From Agelaius tricolor (taxonomy: Eukaryota > Chordata > Aves > Passeriformes > Icteridae), in NCBI GenBank assembly GCA_023055355.1, contig JALJCS010000006.1, forward strand, positions 31,874,501 to 31,938,500: a stretch of 64,000 nucleotides of DNA, given 5' to 3'. The notes under the pieces are model-generated. The model made no database searches, was not told where the DNA came from, and worked only from the letters and a program-made list of their open reading frames with translations. Shown here piece after piece: positions 28,104-43,100 of this stretch (position 1 is the stretch's first letter; each line of letters starts with the position of its first letter). The position numbers and the translations under genes were made by a program.

Positions 28104-31100
28104 CATCAATCAGCACACAAGTAGTCATTTGCTGTGTACAGCCCTTTTGCTGGTCAGTTACCTGTTCTTTGGGGTGGAGGATGGTCCTACCCCCTGCTCA
28201 GTCACTGGTTGCTGAGAAGTCATCACCCCTCTTGGCTTATCCTTCCCCTTCTCCTGATGGCATTCTGAGCAACCTACCCATCAACTTGTGGCACTCCAGC
28301 AGACAGACCAAGGATCCCCTCTCTAATGACCACTAGAAGGGTCTGGTCAGACCTGCAATATCAGGCAGCTGGTTTTGTTGAATCCCCCTCAGAAACTGTC
28401 TTCCATCTCCTCCTAGCTCCTCAGGAATGGGGTGTCACAGCTGGGGAGAGACTCTAGGCATGCTGGGCCAGACCTGTTGTGCAGTCCCTCTCTTGTAAAT
28501 GCAAAGGCCAGCTTGTCTGTGAAGATATTTGAATCACATTTTTCCCCTGTGCCAGATTGTGAGCTGTATGTCATGCTGTCAAGGCTAGCAATCAGCCTGA
28601 TTGTTGCAGACTTGACAAACATGCTTATTTTTAGAACTGCTGGATATTACACATTGCACTAGATCTCCCTTTCATGTTAAAGACTTTAATCTTCTGCTGG
28701 AGTTTCTTATTGGACATCTGCCCAGAATATAAAGACTGATCTTTCTTTTTTTTCCTCTTTCTTTGATAAAGTGTCAGAGCCTCACTGAAAGGTGTAGATG
28801 GCAGTCAAAGGATCTCAACTGAAGTCATGCCTCTCCCACCTCTCATCCAAATTATAAGTAGGGGTTATTGGCAGCATGTTGAAATAACTTTACCTTGGGA
28901 TAATAGCCTTTTGCTTATCTCCCATCTATCTGTCACACTGTCTAACTTCTGTATTAACAGAGTCTACCTTTGGGCAGCTCACACAGTACAGTAGCTGTCA
29001 TTCTGTCCTCACTCCTGGGTATTTAATGTAAACTAAACTAAATTATGTTAAAGGTATACCAGGAAAGACAGTCATTTTTCCATCTCACTCCCCAGCAGAG
29101 TGAGAGGTAGCCAAAATAGTGGCCCTGCAGCACTGCAGATGTGAAGTAGCACAGTACGTATCATTACCGAAGAAACATTTTCTGCCTCAGGGGTCTATTA
29201 GTAATTTTGACAGCAGAGGCACTGTAATCCCATGCAGAAGAAAACAAGAATAAAATAAGCTGGAAACTAGTGAGGTCCTAAAAATTAAAATTAAGACTCA
29301 ACTGAGATATCCTGGCCCAGCCATCAAACTGGAGATTGCTGAAGACTGCATTCTGGACTGCAGGACTCAATGTTGCCTGACTGTGATGGCTGGGAATAAA
29401 GTGAGACTTGAAAAGATGGGAAAGGCTAGGTGACAAATCTCCCACCAGGACAATGGACTCTGAGGAACCAAGGCCACGTGAGGCATGTGACCACCTCCTT
29501 GACTAGCATGCTTCCCCCTCTCTGCAGGAGATGCTATCCAAACGCAACAAGAGGAGGCAGAAAGGAGCTGAGACAACATCAAAACCTTACTGGAGCCCCA
29601 AGATTGGTCATTTATGAGAAGTAAAGGCCCCAGTAGTTCAGCATCCATCATTTGCACTGTGCCACAAGATGAAACTTTGTCTTCCCCGAATTTTTTTTTA
29701 AAGCATCTAAAGAGATAAAGTGCATCAAACAAGTCAAAATGTTTATGACTATGTTCCATAAATGAGTTTTTCTCCATACTTTCACATGTTATTTCTGCTC
29801 TCATTTTTTTCTGAATGGCATTCACTTATTGTTCTGGTTTTGGTCCACGGCCTCATTCAATAAGACTGGGGATACAGACTTTTGATCCCTCTTTATCAAT
29901 TTGAATTTTAAAAGGGGGTCATGATATAGCACTTCCACAGGCTAGAATATACCCAGTTCTTCAAAGAGGAAATATGTGAAAAATTCCTTAAGAAGGAATC
30001 ATTACACCTTAACAATATATGTGATCTTTGAAACTGCAAAGCTAAAACCTTCTAAACCTTTGTGCATTCAAAGTGCACCACAACCATATCTCTCCCTTCT
30101 AGCCTGCTGTCCAGCTGATCCAGCTGGTGACATGAGCTGATAAGGACATGCTTGGCAGCCAAGCTCCACACAGAACAAATATCAGTGCATTGCCTCATGA
30201 GCAAGTGTGAGAAAAGGTAGGAGTGCCACAAACAACAGGGAACTGGCCTGAGGCAGTTCAGCTTGTTAGCAGAGAGAGTGGAGCAGCCCTGAAACAGATG
30301 TAACCAACACCCTTCATCTGTAATCACTGCACAGTTCTCATGTCAGGAGAGCTTGGGCAATATGAGGATCTCAACTGCTGTCAGTGTCCCATTCATGAGA
30401 AAACAGAAGATGTGGCAAACCTCCAAGCATAACCTGGTTTGATAGTCCAGCAAGGCAGCAAGTGAGTATAGCACAGGAGAGACAGTTGCTTTCCAGCTAT
30501 GGATCTTAGTTACTTTTTTTTTTCCTTTCTTTCTTTCTTTTTTTTTTTTCCATGACAGATGGGGATTAGTGTAGCTAACCAATATGCCTAATCTCTGGAG
30601 AGTGAAAACATTTTATGCCACTCAACAGTAGGCTTTATAGATGCTAGAGGTCAAATTCACAATGATATCTGAAAAACTAAAACCTACAGGGGTATTTCCC
30701 TTTGGTCTTACTGGGAATTTAGTCTCTGGAGGGTTAAATCTTAAACACCTTTGTGAAACTGAGCCTGGACATTTAACATTTAAACTATCTCCTGAGGAGT
30801 TTTTTCTCAAGCTATTCCCGAGTTTCAAGAATCCCCCCTACATCTGCTATAAAGCTCAGAATGTGTGAGGAACAGATTTTAACTATTTCCACAGTGTCAG
30901 TAATCCTGCAAGCAGCAAGACTTGCTGTACAAAAGTATACCTGCTGTACAGAAAGTATTGACAAGCTTATACTTTTAAGCGTAGCATTGGCCTTTCCCCC
31001 TTAACTGCAGAGCTGGGAAACTGTTTAGTGAGTGATATACCTGCAGTCACAGACCCTGGGAGCCTGATATCCCATTAATTCTGTATGGATGGAATGGTGT

Positions 31101-34100
31101 TGCAGAAACTGAATTTTATGTCAGACCTGTCAATAATTCCCCAAGACTGGCATTGTTCCACCTTTATTAGTACAGTGCCTGTCTCATATACCACTAACAT
31201 TGGTAGTGAAAACATTTGCTATGTCTTCTCATGTGCAGGAAAAAAATTAGCCCTGGATTTCACTTTGAAATGAGGATGCCCAATATGTGTCAAAACATAC
31301 TGCCTCTTTTATTAATTCCTTCCCATAAGCATTTCAATAACCACGGTTTAAATTCAAATTTAAGAGCAAAACAACCTGGAATAAGGTATCACCAGTACCT
31401 GCTAGAACACTGTCCCTTTAAGGCCTTGCATTCTGCCCCAATTAACATTCCACTTTTATTGCATGTACCTGGTCTGAAGAGAGTCAGTAGCCACTGGGCA
31501 TAGGATAAATTGTTGGCCTTCAGCAAAATGAACAGCTGAAACACATGCAGTACCTGACCATGCTTGTTAGGCTATTTGCTCCTTTAATCACTGCTGCACT
31601 CGTGAATGCCTGCTATTCAATTATCTTCCAAACCTTCATCATGTCACTAGACAATAAAACGTGACAAGACAGGTATTACTGTGGTAAGGTCATCTGATAT
31701 CTAGAAGTGTCTCATTATTCCCTTCAGTGATTAGCTACAATTACAGCTTTAACCCAGGTATTTGAGGCCATAACTGTTTCAAATACTCATCACAGGATAC
31801 CTTATGAGTGGTAGAAGTGTTCATGGAGTGTCTCTAGAGCAGCAGCAATCCCAGAGACAGTGCTCCAAAATATGCTGAGACTCCCAGTTTGCTCCTAAGA
31901 CACAACCAGACACTCTCAAGACAAAGGGTAGGCAGCCTGTATCTTGCCTGTGCTGGTTGCAAGTGGTATCAGAGATAAGAAGGATCCATGTGCAAGACCA
32001 TCCTTGACTCATCTTTCTTGCCCTAATCACTCCAGGCAGGGCTGATAGGACAGCTGGAGCCCAGAGAACCTGACCTGAAGCACTCAAAACATCTCCCAGA
32101 GGGGATGCCCCAGAAGCACCTGTACCTGCAGACTGGGTGGGCCCAAGGATGTCTTGTTGCCCCTCTCTGGTAACACAGGTACATCTGGCTTCAAAGTTAC
32201 TGCAGTTTCTGTATTTTTTAGGAATTTATAATTACATTTAAGATTAGGCCATCCTGTTTGTTAAGCCAATGCAGTCCTATCCTACAAAAGCCTCTTCAAC
32301 CAGTTCAGGACCAAGAAAAGTTTATGTTCCTGATGCCTGAAAACAGCAACTTGCAGGAGTTACAACCAATAAAAGGTTACAAGATTCCATGTTCCTCAGG
32401 TGAGGGTGAATTAGGTAACTCACTGAATTCCAGTTCTTTGCATCCTTGGTGACACCATTTATAGTCCACAATGGAGAGTTCCCTCCAAGAAAGAATCCTA
32501 CAGGTAAGCAGAAATGAAGGAGGCAGAGCTGGCAGTAGGAATGCTGATTGTTGAGGAGAAGAACAGAACAGACCCAGGGTTTAATATTCCTCAGTAAATC
32601 TAAATTACATTTAGGATCAAATTATTGTTGCCTCTCCCCCTTTCACCCTGCCCAATCAAAGTCAAACTCTGGTGAAGAGGAGAATTCATCCCGATCTTTG
32701 AGTTCAAAGGCAAGACACAGATTTCATATCAGTTCTGTGAGAGATGAAAATAATGCCTGCATAAAGCCATAAACAAGAGCAGCCAGATTTTCAGTGGGGA
32801 AAGGCAGTTTTACAGGCGCATTGCCAACTGAAACCTCTCTCCCACTGTGGCTCAGTGGCCCCAGTATTTGCTCTGCCTTCCACAGAGCATTCAATGTGAC
32901 AGGCTAATAACCACAGCTGGCACTGCCGCTGGCAAAGTCAGCAGTTACCTCGAGCAGATGACTGATAGAAATGGGCAAGATGGCTTTTGCATTACCTACC
33001 AGCAGAGCCCTGGAAAGCCAAGTAAGGGGATGTGGCAGATGTCCCACCCCAGTGGCACAGGAGTAGCAAGCCTTGCTCTCCAGGACTCGCCTCCATTCCA
33101 GCCCTTCTTTCGTCCTTCCCCATCCAGCAGCAGGACAAGCCCAGTTCTCCAAGCTTCGGACTGCAAAATTCAATCCTGCTAACACTGCTGAAAGCTTTGA
33201 GCTGGCCCTGCAGACAACACGGCTCACTGCAAGAGAATGAGTTGACAATTTTGCTTCTTGTGGTACAATGAAACTTATTTAAATAAAATTCTGATTAAGA
33301 CATAAAGGCATGGACTTGATTCACAGCAGGGAAAGCCGAAAACTGCTTGCTACATGCCGTTAAATTACCAATTTCTACCTTTTTTTTTTTTAAAGCAGTG
33401 TGCTGTTTCTTTGAGCTGGGAACAACACGGCATGCACATCATTTTGGGTAATGTCTATGCAAGGTCAATTTGTTCATTTGATGTTATTGAGCCCAAAGTA
33501 AGAAACATGGGGGATTCTTTTCCTCTCCGGTTGCTCAGTGTCTATTGCCATGCAGAAATCAATGACCCTATGGTAGCAAAAGATCTGTCTTGACATGCAA
33601 ATGGTACATCAGAGGCCCACCCCACTAGGAGGATCATGCAGCCTTTAGAAGTCAGTGCCCTGTGCCAGGGGTGCATCAACGAGGTAAAAGAAACTTTTTA
33701 GCTCTCTCATCTACTCCTCATATTTAAGTCATAACTGCTATAGGGCACAGTTAAAATTTGCAGATCATTGATTTCTGTCTCAGTTACAGAGGACCTGTTA
33801 CACATACCAGGCACAGCTGGCTACAGTTCAATTAGACAAACATTAAGATACCCTATAACAATACACCAAAACTTTAATTTAATGCTAAGTGTGAATAATT
33901 TTATTCATTTTGACTGTATTTCCTTCTCAATCTTAATCAGCTAATTGCTGACCAACTTTTCCATTGCCTGGCTATGACTATTCTCACATTAGGCCATGCA
34001 GCCATGTTGTAGCTGGTCATTTAAGATGGTTTCCATTTCCTACTGGTATAAGCATGTCAGCAATCCTGAAGCAAATACTCAAATGTACTTCATATGGATA

Positions 34101-37100
34101 GTTGTATCTAGAAACTGGAACACAAGAACTTCCACAGAAAACGGCTATAAATAAAGCCAGGTAAAGAAAGTTACAGGAATTCATATTAGGTCATCCTTTG
34201 ACCTTTTTTCCTTGATCTTCTTGACAGAAATGTTTGATCTCCCATCAGCTAACCTAGCTATGATTTTGGGGTACTATATCAGGTTGCACCATTTGAGAAT
34301 CTAGTTCTTTTTGTACTGTCTATGTTTAGCTATAGCAGAACATCCCAGAAAACACCTCCAATACAAATCAGAGAAATGTGTCATCGTAACTGTTGTGTTT
34401 GTTTTCACTACCCAGACAGAGAATTAATTGCATTGATTTTTAGGAATCTGCATTTTAGATGAGGGTGCACTGCACAGGACAGATGATTTTGCATGATTGT
34501 GAGAATAAGCACTCATCCATTTTAGAGCATCTCTCTGAAAATAATCCCTGGCCTTCTGTAATGACAAAAGCTTACAGGTGTAGCTCTTTTCTATAACTTT
34601 CAGTGAAACCAGCTTCCTTCAGCAATGCCCTGTTTTAAGGGATCCAGCTACATTAGAAACATTCCCTTCCTCTGGAGAGGGGGCAGTGATAGCCCACTGT
34701 CACTATTCTGCTGCAATTCCATATTAGGCTGTGATGGAGAGCAGTCAGCCCTGTCAGCTGCAGCCAGGATAAGCTTTCATGTTTAAATCATGTTAGATCA
34801 TTCAGCAGTTATACCCAGGGCTGCCTAAATAGCACAGATAACATGCCTGACAAGTCTAAGGCAGGTAAATTAAGAAGTGCTGTGCTGAAACTGTTTCTTC
34901 TGATTAGGTTTTTTTCACTGGATTTTGAGGAATATCTGTACACCCCTCATCAATGCATGGCATTGTTTTGTGCCTGTGCCCCCACTCCTCCAGCCCTTTT
35001 CTCAATCTTACACCCCAGCTGTGAGTGCAAAATACCATTTATTCCACACCATCAGTGCTCAGGTAGCATGCAGATATGTGTTCATCACTACCTGGGAAAT
35101 CTTCCTCTCCTCATTAAAATGTCCCTCCTCTTATGTGAGATAGCAGACAGATGGAAGGATGAGAACAAAAAGTTGATCCAGGAGAGCAGAGAGGGTGAGG
35201 TAAGGAAGACAGGTGAGCTTGCCAATTCATTAGTCTATTAGCCCAGAGGCCAAAAGGCTATTGCAAAGCCTCCAGGTCCTGCTAAACACTTGGATGCAGG
35301 CCAGTACTTAATGAGAAAAATTTCTATTATCTGACTATGCTGTGGCTTTTTCTCTTCACCACATGCATCAGCATAGTAGCAGCAGTTGATACGAGCAGAC
35401 TATTTCAACTTCACTTATCTAGTTTCTTTGGCCAAATATTTGGCCATGGTACCTGGACTTTCTACATGGTCATCTGAGTCCCCCGGACTGGCTGAAGGAT
35501 GCTTAGTTTGGAAAGCATGCTGTAATCAAAGTCATTCAACTCAGTCTGGGTAAGGCTTCCTGAATTCTTCATTATAGCCGTCCTTCTGTGGGGCCCTGAA
35601 GTTTTAAGTGACTCACAGCTATGTACTGTGCTTATGTGTCACTCCTGAGACTTGTATTTGTATAATAAGCCATTGGAGAGATTATTCATTGTACGTAATT
35701 AAGATGTTGGTTAAGCGTGACATCCAGAATGAGCATTAGAGCAAAAACTCTTCGCTAAATCTGTTGCAGTATTCCAAGTCATCAAGATATCAGTTTGACT
35801 GACAGATCAGATAATCTCTTTAGTAATCCTCTGAATTCTAAACACAGAAACCCGTAACTCATCATCAGATAAGAATATGTTGTGTTTATATCCTAAAGTG
35901 ATGGAGGGCAGCATTTCATTTGGCTGGGTTTATCCACTCCCTGCATAAGGTTCTTAGAGCATCTCTGTTTCAAAATGAAGTTTAACTTTAGTAACATCAG
36001 GCAGGCTTATCCTTTAATGCCAATGACACATTCTTGCAGAGGTTCTGCTTGTTGGTTTGGTTTTTTTACAAGGCACTAACGATGTAATAAAGATTAATTA
36101 GTGTAAGTTATAGTGTCTGAAATGTATACGTTCAAGCTGTTAAATGTGTCAATGGAGATCCATTATGACAACAATGGGCATTTTATTCTCAATAGGGATT
36201 GCTCTATTTGCCAGTATGAGATGTGGGGTTTTTATTAAGACAAAACCAGTGAGAAGAGCCCAGATTTGAATACAGCTCAAATAAGAGCCTTGCTTTTCAC
36301 AGCATGATAAGCCTTGATTTTGTAAACACTATTACTTTGCTTTCATTACATATTCCTGCTGGTATTATTTCACGGCATCGGCTCTTTTACCAGCTTCTGT
36401 TTGGCATCATATCTAATCAGGCCATCAGAACATGCTTAGCACCTCACAGCTTAAAAAAACCAAAATCAACGTCGTGTTTTATGAAGGACAAGCACTTGAA
36501 TTTCAAATAGAATCTGTGTATCCATAGAAATATCTGCCCAGGTCTAGATGACCCATTAGATGAAAAATTTTAAAGCTCACTGAACTTCTGCAGCCATTAA
36601 TACACAAGGGAATGTTGTGGATAACAGCACCTCTGTATGCTTGGACGTTCCACAGTCCATTTAAACAGGCATGCACACTCACTACTGGATCAGAGAGAGG
36701 TGATTACCAGTACCAGAAAAGCACCCCTGTCTATGGGTCCATATTGGCAATTGAGATGTACTCCTGCCATCTCCTCATCCCACCATCACTTTAAATTGTT
36801 AGAAGACTTCAACTGATTTTAAAACCATTATAAAGGCTTTTTAAAATAAATATGAAATGCAAAGTAGGATATTTGCTGCAAATTTACTGCTTAAATGGAA
36901 CAAACACTAGTAGCAAATATGTTGCTTGGATCATTGTGAGTGCATAAAGCAGTTATTAAAATTCAGTGCTTGATCTGGTTCCCAAAAAGGCCATCAGTTA
37001 CACGGTATGGGCAATTCCTCACTAGGCTGAAATGGATCCATCTGAAGGCATTTCCAAATCCCCCACAGCAGCCTGGTCCCAGTGTGGCACGCAGCCAAAT

Positions 37101-40100
37101 GGAACAGACAGTGCTTCTCCAATTCCCAGCTTGTCACACTAGAGGGTTTTCCTTTGTTTGTGTTTCTCAAAGGAATACTTTTGCTATGCACACTTAGAAA
37201 TTGTCTCTGAACACTGTTTTACAAACTTGAGATTTTACATAGGATTCTTCTGTGCGTGGCATTTCTTGAATTTTGTGCATTTGGGGTAGGATATCAGCCT
37301 TTACAAAAGAATATTGAGATGTCAAAATTAGATATTGTTTTCTCTGGAGTGGTTCTTGTTTGTTTGTTTCTTTGCTTGTTTGCTTGCTTGTTTTTAAGCT
37401 GTAGTCTGTAAGAAGATTCACTGTCCCACTCCTCTGTGATTCAAAGTTTGATCAAATAATTTTCCTCAAAATTTCAGCTGGAAAAAAAGGTCTTTTATGA
37501 GCTGAAATCAAGCACCACGTCTTTCAGCCTTAGAGAAGCCTGGGAGAAATTTGCAAGTATTTGAAATTTAAGGGGAAAAGAACAATTCATGCCGAGAGTG
37601 ACTTCCCTGACACCTGGAGAAATGCTGCTCTTGCCTCTCCCCCTGCCTTGGCCTCCAGTTAAAACGAATTTCAACTTTTTCAGAGCAACATGAGAAGGAC
37701 TCAAGACCAGGTCTTCCACTCACTTTTTTCCACTAAGCTTTCCAGCAGTTTCATTCAGGTTTGCCTTAATACAGCAGAAGGAAAGTGAGGAGGGAGACAT
37801 GGGAATAGGAAAGATCCCTCCTAAATATAAATGAATGACTGTACTGAACCTTCAACAGAGGAATGCTCACCTCATCCCTCTGATGGACAACTCATAGTCC
37901 AAGGGGACTTTTCAGGCACCTTGAGGGTTGCACACCTTGTGCAGAGAGTGTCTGCCTGAAGTCTTGCAGTTGTGCTGGCACAGAGCTGGGCTCAGCTGCC
38001 ACCTGAGGACTCAGCTGTGACTGAAGCAATAGGATACCTGTACACAGCTTTTCTTTGATCCAGAAATCCAGAGAAATGCCTGTGCTTGGCCTCATACCTC
38101 TGAGACAGCATCACAAGTGCATGCAACATCACAGCCTAAGGAAATCAGTAATAACAAGTAGCACACACATGAAAAACTACCAGAGCTGTCAGGGATTGAA
38201 ATATTAGTGGACTGTGCCTCAAGAGAGCCACGAAAACATGAAACATTGTCCATATATCACTGACTCTGATCTGCTTGCTTGATTAAGATCTCAAGATTAA
38301 GGTTGGATAAGGAAGAAAACCCTTTCCACAAAACCTTCACCTTCTCAGAAACAAAGATATGGTTGAGTCCAGTGTGTAATAAATTCATAATCTCCTGAAA
38401 TAATATAAAGTGGCTGGGCAACCCAGCCCTCAGGAGCACAGACAGCTACACTGACAGAGCAGGCAACTTCTGTAGAAGAGATGAGGGTTCACATTATCTT
38501 GGCCAGTCCTGGGGCTCCAGTCACAGCTCCTGCTGATGAGCCCACACCACACTTCCAGAGAGCTGCCCAGGTGCCAGTGTCTAGATTTGCTTTCTGTAAA
38601 TAAAAATATTTAGCAATTACCAGTCTGCTGTTATCAGTATTCCATTCTTGAAAAAAAAACTAAAGACCCCTTGCTTTGTAGGTTTGACTTTGGAATTAAG
38701 ACTAAGCTATCATAAGGTTTCCTACATTGGACTCTGAAGTCTGCAACAGATCTAAACTACAGGTTCATGTTACTTTCCATACATTAATCATTCCTAGAGC
38801 TCAAAATATGTTCATTTGCCTAATACAAATCCCTTAATGTGCAGTATGAACATGTATTTACTGAAGATCCCATCTGTGCTTTGGCATATTTATAATTAGA
38901 TGCACAGTTCATCAGTCAGTTACAGAAGATTTTTTTTTTTTGTAAACTAATCACTGCCACAATTTGGAACTATATATTAAAATGCTTCAATTATATGTCT
39001 TTTACCATGAATGAATCTTTTCCTAGTAACAGCATTGCACCTGAAGTAATTAAATAGATGTGGAGCTTATAATCACAACAGAAATTGAATTCTCAGTTAA
39101 CAATTCCAAAGTCCTATTGATGAAAATTCCTACTGATTACAATTCCTATTGATTGAAAGTGATTTTAATCAGTTCTGTTGTTTTTTTAGAGGATTGACCA
39201 CAAAATAAATACTCTTTTCCCATATGAGAATATTTGCATTACTAGGAGCCATACAGGGATGAAGCTTAAAATTCAGTGTTGGTTTACTTTGTCTAGCTGT
39301 CTCCTCTGAAGGGAAAAACAACTCTTCTTTTGAAGACACTCAGCACCATAATTTTAAATGCATGGGCATATCCATCTCCAACAGATAAGACATCAGAAAA
39401 TTTTTAAAAGTCCATTTCTGAGACTGCCAAACAGCTCAGCCAGTGCAAGCATCTACCTGCTTGAATTTTTAAACACTGGACAAGCACAGGAATCAGCTAT
39501 AAAAGAAAAAAGGTTCTGGTTTATCAAATGTAAAACCCAAATTCTTAATATCACTACATAAAAGTAAGTTTTCTAAAAGACTATTAATATTTTTTATATT
39601 ATGCACCTGTAGCATCTCTCATTGTTCTTTTTTTTCTGAGATGTATAAACCTCATATTTATGGCAAGAATAACTATTGGTGTGGAATAACTAACATGAAC
39701 CATTCAGATTACTTCAGCCTTCAGAGGGGTTGTGGTCTAGGATTTCTCAAATTTCATATCAGTGACAGCCTCAGCCAGATCAGCTCCTTGTTCATGGCTT
39801 CAAACCACAGTGGTTATTGGTATTTTACCACAAATTTTACTGACCTAAAAGTGTATTTCAATGGGGAGAGCATAAGCTAGTGGCTCTGAAGGCATCACTG
39901 TGACACTACACGAACTAAACATCTGCCTGGCTGGGGACTCTGAGAAAACCCAGTGACTGGCTCCATTTTGGAGATAAAAATTTCACTCCAGCCTGCTTAT
40001 TCAGGGATGCATGGCAATGAGCTTTATGAAAACCCTTAAAGAACCAGCACTGAATTCAACATCTGAAAAAATTTCAGTTGGAAGTCCATCAGATCTGGCC

Positions 40101-43100
40101 TATGGAGTATAATATCATAACACATGGTAATGTATCTGAGACAATACTGTTCTAAACCACACCACCTTTCTAATTTTCACATGACCCATAAGAGCATAAT
40201 TAAGTCAGAAACTCTGTTGTAGTAAGGAGTTCTCACTTTCTGTCACTGCCATACATAGTATGGACAGACTTACAAAAAATGCTGTAATTGGATCCATGAA
40301 CACCTGAACTTCAACAGAGGGCAGCTGTCAAAATACTGTAAGTTCATCTTCAGATCAAATATCCTCAGTGGTTCCTTTGCACCTTTGTTTAGGCATGAGA
40401 GCGCACAAGTATTCCTAGAAGGATCTTGGTTAAGATAAGCTGATGTCCTGTCTTTAAATCTTTTAGAACCCTGTCTCTGTGTGCTGTTATTTACTGTCAA
40501 CCCCAGAATTCTGCAATATTGTGAACTAATCCTAGTGTCTAACATCAGGTTGGAGATGTGCTTTGCCTCCTTTGGCACTACAATGCTATTGCTGAGGACA
40601 GAAGGTGTCCTCTGTCCGTGGAGAACATCTGCAAGTCTTCTGATAAATCAGATTGCCTAAAGATTTTTCTTTTTTTTTTTTAATTAAAAAAAAATCAAGT
40701 GAATTAAAACCATTTGAATTGTGTGATAGATAAATTGTCTGAGAAACTGTAACATACAGAAAAGATTCAGGACCCAGAGTCTGGCAATTTCTTTAAAATT
40801 TCACAGAAGTTGAGATGACAAACAGATGGCACGGTTAGGAAAATCTAGAAGGCAAAATATAGCCCCCATGTCACTTTAATGATGCCTCTGCTTATCACAG
40901 CCTATATTTTAAATCAACTTATAAAGTATTTTTCTAAATCATAAAACTCTCTTGAGCTCTATTTTCTAAAGACAAACTGGTCTGTAAAGATGCATCAGTC
41001 AAACAGAAGATTAATTCCTGTTGTACCAAGTTGTTGTTTTTGGCACAGAAGTCAATATTTATAAGACAGAAAGCAGCTGCAGCACACAAGTTAGCATAGT
41101 GCATAAATCTTTGCAGCAGGTTATAGCAAGATGATGATACTATCCACAGGTAACACGATGGAAGCACTGCCACAACAGAGCCTTCCTAATGGTGGTCATC
41201 CATTTACCAGTGTGAGCCACGCTAATGAGGTCACACTGATTCACTTCTTGTCATTTCCCCTTTGGAAGCAATCAGCGCAAATATAAACCAGTAATACATT
41301 AGGAGAGGTCACCCAGCGCAGTAGCTCTGTAAAGAGTGAGCTGTTTGTACAGCACTCCGAGCCAGATCCAAGCCTGCCTGGAGCAATAGGACGTGTGGCT
41401 ACTGACAACAGGGCCTGGGAAGCAGATTAACCCCCTGTCCCCATGGAAGCTGGCCCAGGCAAAGCGCTGCTCTCGGCTTTGCCTGTGGTGCAGCTCCTCA
41501 GCCCCCCCTCTCTCTCTCATCACCCCTCCACATCGGGGTGGGGTCGCAGCAAGGGCAGGGGGTTAACTCGCAATTTTCCTTCTGCTGATTGAAGCTTTTA
41601 CCTCCTGCCTGGTGATGCCGGATGGCAGCGTTGGGGCAGCAGAGGGACGGGGCACAGCGCTGCCAGGAGTTGTGGCAGATGTGCTCCTGCCTCCCTCACA
41701 GGGGGACGAGAGACTTGGCGTTTGAGAGGCGCGCTGACCTCCTTCCCCATCACTCCACCTCCCTTGCCTGACGCACTAGCAATGAGACACCCACTCTCCC
41801 TTTGCCCCACCACAGAGGCCTGGTGTGGTCAGCAACAGGGTCAGGGCATGTTGGATAATGCCTGACCAACCAACCAGGCAAGCCCCAGCAATGCCCAGCC
41901 TTGCCTTACACATCTTCAGCCCAGCAATTGTTCCCTTCCATGGCATACAGTGAGCACTGCAGTGGAGAGGCTAGAGCTGATCTCATTTTTGATATCCAAG
42001 GTTATACAGGTTTTTCCATATCTCTCTCAGCCCTTTTCCCAGTGCTGAGATTGAAAATATCAAATCCCTTGCCACAGAATTACCTCTGAAAATAGAAGTG
42101 AAGGAAGCTCAGCCTATCAAAGTACTTGGGCATTTCTCCCCCTTCTTGACAAGGCTGTCATGCCAAAACCCCAAAGTGTCGGGGTTCCGGCACTTTTCAC
42201 ATTAGTGTAGCTACTCACTTACAAGACCATATGCAGTTTCAAGCCCATGGCTCTCTCTCTAGCCATTGCTGCACTAACTCTGACATTTCCAGCCTCACTT
42301 GACCAAATTATACGGGGTTGTAGGCAAAGACGTTTGAAATTTAATGTTGAATAGATGCAGATTGAGCCCACATGGGAGGGAAATACAGTAGAAATGTGGA
42401 ACCCCATTATAAGAATTTATCAGTGTACGTTCTGCATGCTTTATAAATTTCACTAGCACGATCATCTATTTCATTCCTAGAAGAGAAAAAGCTATATTAA
42501 TTTTTTGAAATAGGCAACAGAAAGAGATTGACTTGAAATAAACAAAATAGTTGAAATTTAATTTTCTTGGCAAGATTTGCTTGTGTTGTTCGTCAAATAA
42601 ATGTACATTATGTCTTGCACTGTTACTCAGCTGTGATCCTGTAATGTGTTCTCTGCATCCTGTCAGACATATGATCCTTTGTCCCATAATAGACCCAACT
42701 ATCTCACAACCAGCTGAGCTCAGGGTCATCCCAGGGTCAGGCTGCTTAAAGATGGCTGTCAGTTCTCTGCCTGACTCACAGACGAACTTTAAATCACCTT
42801 TATCTTACTTGTGCTGATGTTTTCCAGCCATCACTGTAGCAGGAGCTGTAGCATCTATGTACAATATGGGGAAATGTCTTACAGCATCCCTGAAAATTTC
42901 TCAGCAGATCTGCAATGTGCAGTGCACTCAATATAAAGAAAGTGCAGCTTGATGCATAATGTGAAATGGGAATTATTGCAAATACCTTTATGCAAGGTAG
43001 TTAACAATATGGTTGTCATCCATCTTGCAAATGAAAACGATAATTCAGAGGGTGAAATATCACCTTTCAGATCAGAAATATAATTATTGCTTAGCCTGAA

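Noticed and set aside
29367..29825. 152-codon open frame on the minus strand
   Set aside because: No recognisable domain, no promoter or splice context; consistent with chance in this composition.
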